From NCBI RefSeq assembly GCF_030253575.1, contig NC_080561.1, positions 6,771,001-6,835,000 on the forward strand: a stretch of DNA of 64,000 nt, written 5' to 3'. Origin of the DNA: Rhododendron vialii. Lineage: Eukaryota > Streptophyta > Magnoliopsida > Ericales > Ericaceae. Shown piece after piece: positions 22,822 to 33,503 of the stretch (position 1 is the stretch's first letter; each line of letters starts with the position of its first letter). The translations under genes were made by a program, and so were the position numbers. The notes beneath the pieces are model-generated. The model had not been told where the DNA came from and ran no database searches. It saw only the letters and a program-made list of their open reading frames with translations.

Positions 22822-23275
22822 ATGGCGAAGGAGCAGGTAGATAGAGCAGAGCCGCCTCCTCCTCCTCCTGTAGTGAATGACAGTAACAAATCTCGACAAA
22901 TCGCCGAACACCTTGTGTTTCTAGCTTTCTTGATGGAACGATGCACCGCAGCCATGTGGGTGTTGTCGATCTATTTGGTTCCCCCACCAGACGTTTGGGC
23001 CAGACAATTGTCTGCGGCCGCCGGCCTTCTTATTTTCTCCAACTCTCTCTACCTCATCTCACTGCTCTCCTCACTTCTAAAGGTACGTACGTGCATGCAT
23101 CAAAACCCTATATACAAATAAACATGACCGGCTCTGAGTTTAATTTCCATGGCCCAACCGGGAACTTTTTCAAATGAGGCCATTTTATATAACTCAAAAA
23201 AAAATTTCAAATTTAAAGAAGGTGCTACAAGTATTCGAAACCGTTTAGATTGTGCCATTTTTCAGATTGTGCTTG

Positions 23276-23340
<65 letters not shown>

Positions 23341-24299
23341 TTCTTGTAATAACTACCTTATTTTAATAAAATGCGGACTTCCCTTTCCTGATCGAATTTC
23401 GATAATTCGAGCCGATCAATGTGTTTAGAACGTGATTTGAAAGGTATTTGCGAGAAATCAGCAAAAAAAAGGATCGGAAAGATCTTCATCCGAGCAGTTT
23501 TTGTTTGTTTTTTTATCTAACGGTTCATGGCTTGATTATTTGTGGCTTCATTGCGTGTAGGTTGTACATAGTTTGATGTGTATATGGTCTGTTCTTATTT
23601 TTCCGCTCTAACCTGTTATTTATCCATATCCGACACTACGATTACACATGCAAATGAAAGAATAATTGTGGTACTTCTGTACTTTTCTCCAATAATTGTG
23701 TTTGAATTTTGTCATTTATGTAGATGGCTGCCGATCAGTATGATGCAAATGCAATAGAAGTTGCAGTAATCGGAGCCGTGACATTAGTGATAGCTACCTG
23801 TGTTGCAATCATTGAAACTTTAAGAACTGGGAGCCTTATCAGAGGCGTGACTTCAGTGATAATTATTGGGGTTGTAGTACTTGGAGCCGCACTCATAGCG
23901 GAAGATGAAAGGAAGAATCAAATAGAAAAGGAAAATACCGGACAACAGGAATCTAAACTTGATTTTAGCTCGAAGGAATCAAAGGAAGAAGTGCAAGCAA
24001 AAGAAGATGAAAAGAACGAGAAAATAGACGAGGAATTAACCAGACAACAGAAAGCTAAACTCGACGTTAGTTTGAAGGAATCGAAGGAAGAAGTAAGGAG
24101 GCGGAGTAGTTGTAGTAGTGAAGAATTCCAGAGCTTGGAAGCTAAATATGATGCCAAGTACGAAAACCTACTTCAAAAATACTTGGATAGGTGCCATGGA
24201 TGGGAGGAAGGGAGAAGCCAACTGATGAAGGAGCTTGGTGCTGCTAGGGCATCATCTGAAATCTACAGAGAGCTACTTCATGGTTCAGATGATTTTTAA
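22822..24299 (+). CDS. Four-TM/coiled-coil family protein, complete copy B (two exons)
   Basis: Exon 1 is 22822-23082 (87 codons; donor AAG|GTACGTAC). Exon 2 is 23724-24299 (acceptor TTTATGTAG|ATGGCTGCC). Phase 0, 278 aa predicted. Hydrophobic segments lie at about 31-53, 62-84, 98-118 and 124-146. The remaining 130 residues are Lys/Glu-rich. They contain a tandem duplication of about 34 residues, each ending KESKEEV, then SEEFQSLEAKY, a YENLLQKY heptad-like stretch, HGWEEGRSQLM and the terminal GSDDF. This is the long-tail type. The 0.64-kb intron holds a hAT remnant near 23123 and a (TA)(GA) microsatellite (23278-23337). The first 87 residues are nearly identical to the broken copy at 17759. 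No known family is recognised; coding potential is supported by in-frame indels among copies. Confidence 0.77.
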
Positions 24300-26712
24300 C
24301 CTTAACAATTAATTTGCATGCTTAATTAGTTGCTTACTAAAGTACCACTTTTTTGCATCTTCTTGTTCTGCTCAATTTAAATAAAGGACACAGTTTTTTT
24401 ATTTTAGCATGGTAGTAGTAATTAATAGTTCAGTTTTTCTTATTGAGTTTTGTTTCAGTTGCCAGTGGCTCTTCTTGACTGATGAATACTTTTGGATTGG
24501 CATTTTAGTAGAAGTTTTTATTTATTTCCATGATAATTGCGTTGCTTGGTTTGTCCGGTCTGTGGAAGTCTCAACTTTCTGATGTTTTGGCTTTCGCCCC
24601 CCAGATAAATAAAATGTCCTCTCTTTCTGTAAAAAAAAACAGAGAGAGAGAGATGCTATCATGGAAACATGTTTCTTGCTTTGATCTCCCTAATGGCACG
24701 TTTGTTTACGAGTAATATAGTCTCAAAAGGAATGTAAATTTCTTCGTCATGTAAACAGAATAAAAAGACTCTATTTCAATAATACATAATGCTTATTCGC
24801 CAGGTTATTTCATGTAATAATGAGAAAATGTGGCATGGTTTTTATTTGGAAAGTTGGATTCAGCAATCTTCGATTCTTCATATTTTGAAGGCAACTCATA
24901 TCAGTTAATTTGTTCGCCTGCGCTCCTAAAGCTTTCTAATAATAACAAGAAAATACAATCTCTAGGGGGGGGGGGGGGGGGGGGGGAAAGAGTGAAAAGA
25001 CATGAATCCTGGCAAATTTCTAGGGAAAATATAGGGAGATAAAAGCAGGGGAATTCAGAGGAACAAAGAAATCGATCATAATATATAAAATCATAAATGG
25101 ATAGAAAGGAGAGAAGACATTTAGATCGTATTGTTCTTGCAGGATTCTGGTAAAGTAGATAACAAGGAAATCAGTCAAGCGAAAACTGAACTTGATGTTA
25201 GCTTGTAGGAAGAAGAGAAAAAAATACATGGAAGGGGGGAAGAATTGAAGACATTGGAAGCTACACAAGAGTCAAAGATAGGGTCCATAAACGAACCGAA
25301 CCGAACAAGCAAAGCTGGTTAAGCTTGGCTTTAAAACTCATCTGAGTTTTATTAAAGTGTTTGAAATTGGTTTGTTACTAGCAGAACGATGCTCTGAACA
25401 AGCTTCACGAAACTAGCCCGATCAGCTTTGCTTGTTCAAGATTAGTTTGCAAACTTAACGAACCCAAAACATGCATCCAACTTTGGCTTACTTAATTCTT
25501 GGATGAACCGATCTTAAGCGAACTTCTGGTAGCTCAAGCAATTTGGTCCATTTAACATTCATTCGCGGAGGAAGGCATGTACTGCAAAGAATGAAATTCC
25601 AGAAACCGGAAGCAAAATATATAGAGAGAGGGGAATAGTACCAAGATACGGGCCAATTATTGGGTACTTTTGAAGTATCATGTGGTGTTAAGACACGTGG
25701 TACTCTCCGCAAATAAGAAACCACCACACAATGTGTTCACTCCTTATCTTTCAATCATCTAACAAAAGGAGTAATTATATAATAGTTTGGGAGTACCATC
25801 ACATGATACTAACCACTTTACGACCACACGTTTCTATAGGATTCATACACTTAGTGGTAGACCTTACAAGAAGAGAGTGTGGTTGTAAAGTGGTCCAGAG
25901 TATCACGTGGCGATACTCCCGGACTATTATATAATTTTACCAACAAAAGTGCATAATAATATTCCTATCACATTATTTATCGCTACGTAAATAGTTGGGA
26001 GTACCACGTAGCCAACTCTACCCGATACTCCGGAAGCGTTGAATAAATTACTCCAAGATACATGATCCAGCTGCTTGACAGATTTCATGTGGAAAGCTCG
26101 AGAAAACCAATCACTGGGTGAAAAAACATCGAGAGAAAACTAGAGGATCAGCTCAAATGGGAGGAAGAGAGAAGCCAACTGGTTGCCAAATTATCTGCTG
26201 CCACTGACCTGTTGACGACCCATTTCGTGTCTTTTTTTCAATCCCCATTTTGCCCACTAATCTATTTCGTATCTTTGTTACTAAAAATATTCTAAATATC
26301 GACCACTATCTCCTAAATATAGCAAGGCAGAGAACTTCTGTTCATTGGAGCCAAAAGATCTCCCATTTCCAAAATTGGACTTGGGAAGATTGGAGGCTGG
26401 CTCCATTCCCATTTACTGGCTTTAGCAATGCCCAACATGATTTAAGTTGGTGGGTTTGCGCACACGAGGGAGAGCGCTTATCAGTAGTTAACGGAAGAAA
26501 AGTGCAAAACATTTAAACAATTTAAGAATCTCAAACACCACGGCCAATGGAAAGATAACACACAGTTCAACTTCATAAGAAAACAGATGGTACAGTTTTG
26601 TTATCTCCCAGACGCCACATATATCTACTAACATAAACGAAATGTGTATGAAGCAGCTTTCAAAAAGATGGAAATCCTCTGATACTAACATAATGCCCAT
26701 CCCTTTTTGTTT
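24300..26712. other. Intergenic: unit 3-prime flank, poly-G, decayed fragments, SKP1 3-prime region
   Basis: Contains a 22-G run (24965-24986). A degraded exon-2-like trace lies near 25170-25265 (AACTTGATGTTAGCTTG then GAAGACATTGGAAGCTA), and another near 26155-26190 (TGGGAGGAAGAGAGAAGCCAACTG). A degenerate repeat sits at 25280-25470 (GAACCGAACAAGCAAAGC...GCTTTGCTTGTTC). The last 200 bp are conserved with 51530-51742 and probably form the SKP1 3-prime UTR. Paralogous to 49443-51742. Confidence 0.55.
24965..24986. repeat. Homopolymer of 22 G
   Basis: An uninterrupted G run in AT-rich surroundings. The paralogous flank near 49880 lacks it. Confidence 0.9.
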
Positions 26713-29700
26713 TCACTCAAATGCCCAAGCATTCTCCCTGCGAACCTCTTCTTCCTCCGGAGTGAAATAGCTCATGTTGTTAAGGATTTCCTCTGGAGTA
26801 ATTCCCTCGATCATGTCCGCCACAGTCTGGCATGTCAAATCTTGCAGGCTCTTGATGTTAAGATATTCTGCCGCCTGTAAAGAAAGATAAAACAAACTAA
26901 AGGATACGAGAAAATAAGTAGTCTTACATACACAGACAGACATGCATGTAAATGCAACAAGAGGCAGCTTAACATTATATGGCTGAACTCTCATCCACAG
27001 AAAATCATCAAATAAAGCCCATTCACGCAGTTAGATGGGAGTCGTGGGACTCATACACATTCACTGAAGCTCAGGAGAAACTGGCATAACATTGCGCAAG
27101 AGACGTAGCTTCAGAAGTCAGCACAATGGCCATTGACCCATAGTCAAAAAGTAAACCAATGACTTGGGCTGGGCACTGGACACTCCCCAAATGGGTACTA
27201 CCAAGCGACTCAATAACTTCAACATGAGGAACTAAAGAACTCAATCACTTGCTGCAAATTTCAGGCACTCACTGTCAACACTCCCTATTTCATTTCATAA
27301 GACCATGTTACGTCCCAAGACTCCCAATTGATAGCCTAATCTCCAAAGCTATCAATAATTATAGAAACACAAATTTCATCAATGAATTTGTGTGTTAGTG
27401 CATAAAAAAGAAGCATCATTTAAATCCATGTGTACTGTCAACCAAAGGTGTACTGACACCAGCAACACATGCTCCATAAAAGTATGTGCAAATGCTCTGT
27501 ATCAACATCCCAACGCAAGTTGTTCATAGAGGACCAAAATTCATTTCCTAACTCTTTCCAGAAACGCTTTTACGCAATACAAAGAACAGCTATACAGGGT
27601 AATAGTTCCTAAAGATGTCCAAGTATCGCCTATACGGTATCTCATTTCCCCCATGCCGGCATATAGTAAACCCAAACCCCATATCTATTTATCTAATATC
27701 CACAAACAAGAATAGAACCCCATAAAACTAATGCTATCAGTTCAATAATAAGAATGTGCACAACGACGTAGCAAATCATGAATACAAACCTCGTCAACTG
27801 TTTCTAGACCCAAAAGAGAACATCATAGTCACAAAATAATTGAACATTGCTTCTGATGATTGTAGACAATACTTGATCCCATAAAAAAACTCAGAGTTAA
27901 AACAGAAGTAGAGAATGCATCAAAACAAAAAATCAGTAACAAAAACTAATGGAGGTATCCATACCACTAGCAAAAGAAAACACAGAACGCATTAGATAAT
28001 CAAGCACTTAAGATCTAGAAAATCATCAGATACAGTTCTTAAGCCTTCCCAGAAACCAGAACTACATCCAAATGATTTTGCTCAGAAGACAGAAGCAGTT
28101 TAGTATACAATTTAAAAGACAACCTGATTTAGTCCAAATTATCCCAGCGTGATCGATAATCAGTAAAACCTTATGATACGGCATGTGTATCTTACGATCC
28201 GTATCTTCTCCTTCCAAAAACAAAACATATCCCACCCCGTATAATTTTTTAATTGAAATTCCACGTATGCAATGACGTATCCAACAATCACATATCCTGA
28301 TTCGATAGGTATCCTACGGTTACTCCTTGTAAAAAAAAGTCAGACCATAATTTAAGAAGCGGAATCCAAAATGCATTCTAAATCATTTGATCTAAATTAT
28401 AATGATGGTGAATGCAAACAATTTAAAGAATAACAAACCTCAATCCATTATTAGGGCTTGAATAGAAGAAAGAACATATAACAATCATGTCTTGCATGAA
28501 TACACTAAGGGCTCTTCTTCTCTTTCCTTGACCAAGAAATCAAAAGCCTCAATGCAAATACACCCCACTAGGGAGACTTGGAATCTTTCATCCTAAAAAT
28601 AGGTTTTTTTTTTTTTTTTAATCCCCTAAACAATGCACATTTTTCCTACTTCGTCCTTGAACAACTAATTTGACGATTTCATCCCTTCAACTTCTAGATC
28701 GCTACCTATGTCTTGAATAGATAACGGTTGTGATCATTTTGGACGGAAAACGTTTCACGTGCCTATCACGTGCGATCCTATCCCTAATAACGGGCAAAAA
28801 TGCCGTTGTACCTGTAAACCAAAAAACCCTCCTCCCTCGCCGCAAAAAAACCCCCTCAATTCTCAATCTTAAAACTTGACTCAACCCAAGAAAATAAAAA
28901 TTAAAACCTAAGAAGAAACCAAGATCAACAAACCAAAACCTTGCAAATCAGAACCATAAAACTCAGAAATTTGAATGGAACGAAACCTATAGTCAATCAA
29001 AATTGTCTTCTTCGATTTATGACGTTCGGCTACCAGAACCGAACAAAGTGAATGCTCGGACCTCAGGTCAGGCGCCGAACATAGGGCTTTAGTTCGGAAA
29101 CTCGCGAGTCACGACGAACATAAGGACTTTGTTAGGAAACTTTGCGACGAATTGAAGTGTTCAGGTGTAGAGCTCCAAACGCGAAGCACTTGTTCGTTAG
29201 TTGATATGCAAACAAAAGAAGATTGTTCGACCGCGAGCTCCGAAAACAAAGCCGAATCAAACCTTGGCCAATGCTGTGAATTCAGTTCGCTACAAACCTT
29301 GGCCAATGCTGTCGTAATGTCAAACAAAATTCAAAGATTGAGACTTCTGTAGATTGAACGAGACGGTGTACACTGGGGACGGGTCAATTGGGGTTATATA
29401 ATCGATTAATCCGGGGCAACGAAGTCAGGGTCAATTATATGGTCATGAAGTGGTTGGGATGAGGATGTGAAATGCTCCAAATATGGAGTGGGTTGCTGGA
29501 TATGGAGGGGGGCTGCCGGAATTGGGGATAGGATCGCACGTAATAGTTACGTGAAACGTTTTCCGTCCAGAATGTTCCCAGCCGTTATCGATTGAACGAC
29601 ATAGTTAGCGATCAGGAAGTTGAAGGGATAAAATCATTAAATTGGTAGTTTAGGGATGAAGTAGATAAATGTGCATAGTTTAAAAGATTAAAAAAAAAAT

Positions 29701-31402
29701 ATAAGTCTATAATAAAACAAACTGACTAACAAAACCCATTATATTATACTCGACTCTCTAAACAAAACATTTCTACTTTAAAAAAAACACGGATTTTAAG
29801 ACATAGGTCATTCTTCTCACGTATATCAACTAAGCAGAAATAACTTGTCTAAAAGACCATAAGCTATAGACGAAATTTTTATGGGAAACTCACCGCAGAG
29901 TACACAAATAGAAATACACAATAAATACATGCATCAACATAACAAATCCATCACAAAAACTAGAAAGAAGGCGTAATCTCCGCACCACAAACCGAAACAA
30001 AACACACATTCAAATGAGGATAGTTTTGTTCACCCACCTTTAAAAAGGGTAAACATTACTCTCTCTGAGATTAGTGGAAATTGTATAGGGCCCACAGAAT
30101 CAATACACTTTTTTAAAATAATGGGGGTTAGTTTGTGATAGGACCTACACAATTTTCACCAATGAGAGGGTAATGTTTAAAGAGGGTGAACAAAATCATT
30201 CACCAATCAAACTAACAATGCATCGAAAAACCAACTACTCGGCTAATTTTAATCTAGGCGTTGGAACTCCGCCTAGTGCCAAATAGTCGACCATCTGCAA
30301 TAAACCATCAAAAACCTGAAGAAATCGTTAAAAAAAAAAAAAGGCACGGAGATCAAACCAAGATGAGATCGAAGAGCACGCCCTGGTCGACGTTGACGAA
30401 CTCCTTGTCCCACTTCTTGAGAGCCTCGTCGTCGGCCGCGTCCTTGCCGAGGTCGTTGGCATTGCTGGAGCCAGAGGCCTCGACGTGCTTCCTGCAGTAC
30501 TCGATGACCTTGGCGAGGATCTTGCTGTTGACGTTGGGGAGGGGGATGGTGTTGTCGGCGCAGTTGTCCTTGATCATGTGCTTGATGGTTTGGGATTTCA
30601 GGCCCATGGTCTCCTCAACCTCGAAGGTCTCACCGTCGGAGGATTTCAGGACGATTTTCTTTGGAGTTGACATGGTTTTTGGTTCAGTGTTTGATAACCC
30701 TAACCCTTCGTTCATACCATTTGGGTTGTCATTGATGTGGCACCCCATCAGATGCCCCGCAATCTTGGCAGGACCTACGCGCGGTCGAATTAGATTCCTG
30801 GAGGGTGGTACAAAGCCTTCCCCACCGCCACCGGCCACGCTAGGCCAGTTCCACACAAACCTACCTGCATTACGAAGGGCAGATGAAACACCCACCCCAG
30901 AAGGAATGACAAGAATCACCGTATAGCCGCGTTGACCTAGTATGTGTAGAGCCGGAGCAAAGTCAACATCCCCAGAGATCAGCATGATGGAAGATGGTGG
31001 AGGGTTGTCAAGGGCAAAAAGAAACATATCAATCAATATGGCCTTGTCAGCGGCATCTTTTCTCCCATTTGGTACATCTATGAGTTTGACACCAGTTCTT
31101 TGGCATCCCTCCCTCAGGTTCCTAGAGAAGACATTAAAATCCCCATAGGCAGAGAACAAGGTAACAGGTCCCTTAATAATCGGATGGACCCGTACGGCCA
31201 TCCTGATGTTGCCAGCCACGTCTTCTGGGCGTACATCACGAGGGACACGACAGTTCTCAATGTCCCAAAGAATAGCCACAGGACCTTGCGAGGAGTTTCC
31301 GCTCTGTTGTGAAGGTGGTGTGTTTGAATTTTCACCATGTGCCCCGCTTTGTTCTGAGGTTCCAGAAGACAACATCAATTCTGATGCACTTGTACTAGCC
31401 AT
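26713..31402 (-). CDS. NYN domain-SKP1 fusion protein (two exons)
   Basis: Exon 1 is 31402-30359 (348 codons; donor CTCATCTTG|GTTTGA). Exon 2 is 26874-26713 (acceptor CTTTACAG|GCGGCA). The join [11 protein letters not shown] is phase 0 at the usual plant SKP1 intron position. The predicted protein is 401 aa. Residues about 40-190 form a NYN (PIN-like, LabA/MARF1-type) ribonuclease domain. It has [10 protein letters not shown] (D47), KDAADK (116-120) and ISGDVDF (D145, D147), so the expected acidic residues are present. Residues 244-401 are SKP1: [15 protein letters not shown], the BTB/POZ fold, [21 protein letters not shown], then the F-box-binding C-terminus ending WAFE. SKP1 normally starts at M244, so this is SKP1 with a 243-residue N-terminal extension in one open frame. 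Exon 2 is 4 codons shorter than usual: in-frame losses in the [15 protein letters not shown] region ([14 protein letters not shown] here), which could alter F-box binding. Either the fusion is translated, or SKP1 starts internally at 30673. Transcript data would decide. Confidence 0.82.
28600..29701. mobile_element. Mutator-like element in the SKP1 intron, copy 1
   Basis: Long terminal inverted repeats of about 180 bp (28600-28785 and 29522-29701) share GGACGGAAAACGTTTCACGTG and CACGTGCGATCCTATCC with their inverses. The left flank TCCTAAAAA (28591-28599) is one half of the 9-bp duplication still intact in the paralog at 53702-54986; the right half is lost here. The interior is non-repetitive, with no transposase. 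Part of the right interior is deleted relative to the paralog. Confidence 0.9.
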
Positions 31403-32213
31403 CACTCACTTGTCGAAAACTCAAATATTCCTGCTGCTGGACAAGACAAAGAAGTATATATAAGCAACTATACAACAAGGTGCTCCCATCACGAATAAGA
31501 AAGATACTAAGGTACAAAGTTCGGGGGCCTTGACAACCCGGCCGCCTTATACTTGGATACAGCCTTTCGGTACCAATTGGCCTACAAGACACACGTTCAT
31601 CTATTTACCAAGATCACTTCCATGACGCAAACCTAGCTTGCAAACAACCGATCAAAAAAAAACAAAGGGACTTCCACATCTGCGTAGTTACTACTCTAGC
31701 AGTAAACTCAAAGATAATTCCCAAATGCACACACGACATAAGCCACGTACTAGAATTTCAGTTTGAATTATTCTTATTTTCCGTTTCCGCTAAACTAAAT
31801 GGGCTAAAATCCATGTTTTCCCTCACATCTATTAACTAAAATACTACCATTTAACGAAAATAATTTGACGATTGTCATTAAGGTGTAGTCTAATAATATA
31901 GCGGAAAGGCACCCTCCAAAGAAACTGTAAAGATTCACAACAAAAAAGAACAAATGGAAAAGGGAACCAAAAAGAAGCCATACCTTTGAGAACCAGAACT
32001 GAATAGACAAAAACAAGAACTAATCCAAAAAGAGAGAAGAAAGTTAATAAAGATACCTGATTTTTTTTCGTCTAAATTTTCTGATATGCAGCTTCCGATG
32101 GAGATTTTACTCTTCTTTTCTCTGCAAGAAAACTAGATCAACTGAAATCGAGTACCCAGGGAAGAGAGATCACAATTTTCCAAATCTTATATATGTACAG
32201 TCACACAAGCATA

Positions 32214-32218
<5 letters not shown>
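31403..32218 (-). promoter_or_regulatory. Probable leader, leader intron and promoter of NYN-SKP1
   Basis: Upstream of the ATG (minus strand) a pyrimidine-rich acceptor CTTTGTCTTGTCCAGCAG lies at about 31432-31450. A donor AAATCAG|GTATCT at 32057-32056 sits upstream of it, so a non-coding first exon near 32057-32160 with a roughly 600-bp leader intron is plausible. In the paralogous gene the homology stops at 56163, so that copy has lost or replaced this upstream part. Confidence 0.45.
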
Positions 32219-32253
<35 letters not shown>

Positions 32254-32362
32254 GAAGAAGCAGAGCGTGAAGTTTCTTTGGGAGTACGTACGCTAGAGAG
32301 AGAGAGAGAGAGAGAGAGTTGAAGAAGCAGAGCGTGAAGTTTCTTTGGGAGTACGTACGCTA
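32219..32362. repeat. Tandem duplication with (GA)n, about 70-bp period
   Basis: Two copies of a (GA)n tract followed by GTTGAAGAAGCAGAGCGTGA and TTTGGGAGTACGTACGCTAG. The GA lengths differ (about 17 and 13 units). Confidence 0.9.
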
Positions 32363-33453
32363 GCTGAGATTTTAGGAACAACGCTGCTACACAGTTTTTT
32401 TTTTTTTTCGGCTAAGCTGCTACACACAATTTTTTGCACACAAATAGTGCACAGATTACAGTGTGGGGCCTACTAAAGATTTCACACAAATGATCCGATC
32501 CGTTAATTAAATATGAAATATTTTTTGAAAGACTGTCTCAAAAAATCAACTCAATCTGATAGATATATGTTTTCGATCCAATCATCTAACTTTTCATGAT
32601 GATTTTCAGATAATGAAAAGTTAGATAATTTGATCGAGTACTTATGAGTATCGGATTAAGCTGATATTTGCAAAAACACTTGAAAATTTATTTTATATTT
32701 AATGAAAAGTTCGAATTGTTTAAATAAGACCCGTAGTGTGCCTCATACCATAATCTGTACACGATTTGTGTGCACAAATCCGTGTGTAGACTTACTTTTT
32801 TATGGAATTGTCTCTCTCTTAGTTTTACAACCAAACAGTTTCAAATTTAATTAACTTTTCTTCCCCCTCATTTTTCCCTATTTTCTCAACCCCAATTCAA
32901 CTACTCACTTCATTTTTTTTTCGAATGTGAGAGTTAAATTAAAAGAAAAGTACAACAATCAATAACCAGGAATATCTGTAAAATAAATTGTGGAAGAGAT
33001 CAATTTTAATTAATTAATTAATTACCCTACTTATTGGAAAAAAAGAACAGAAAAGGTGTACTTAAAAAGAAAGTGGAATGGGCCCTTACTTTACTTTACT
33101 CTCCCTCTCCTCTCCTCTCCTCTCTCCATACTAGAGACCAGAGGGGGACCACCACACGCATTATAACTCATTAGAGCGTTCACATCAGTCTGTTGATTTT
33201 GGACCAAATTAACCTTCAAATGCTACTTTTCTATTTTAACTAGTTATTTTTTATAATTACAAAAAATCAAGCTCTTTACTCTTGTTCTCTTCTTAATTAA
33301 AATAATATAATATAATAATAGGGGTTGGAGCTTTTTCTTTTCTTTATTAAAGTAATGTAAGGCTTCTCCTAAACATGGGAGGCAGTGCAAATAATTGGGG
33401 GACCTTTTGATAAAAAAAAATAATAATAGAAGGTGGGGCTAAGAATAACAGTA
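32363..33453. other. Intergenic: AT-rich, no gene seen
   Basis: No convincing ORF or gene signal. TACACAG/GTGCACAGATTACAGT-type sequence near 32390-32460 and the inverse near 32750-32795 (CATAATCTGTACACGATTTGTGTGCACA) suggest the inverted ends of an old MITE. Confidence 0.4.
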
Positions 33454-33503
33454 CTCCTTCCATCCCAAATTTTTTGTCCGGTCCGCAAAACGGAGGGATA
33501 AAA

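Larger units (their letters stand above)
22380..31510. repeat. Segmental duplication block 1 (pairs with 47630-56163)
   Basis: Order and sequence match block 47630-56163 throughout: promoter module, four-TM gene (+), flank, SKP1 exon 2 (-), a long intron containing a Mutator-like element, and SKP1 exon 1 (-). Homology to the second block ends at about 31511/56163. Differences include the poly-G here, the 880-bp insertion at 50070 there, and the NYN segment present only here. Confidence 0.9.

Noticed and set aside
30261-30926. 221-codon plus-strand ORF over SKP1 exon 1
   Set aside because: Antisense of the NYN-SKP1 exon, as is its counterpart at 55512-56117; conservation follows the coding strand.
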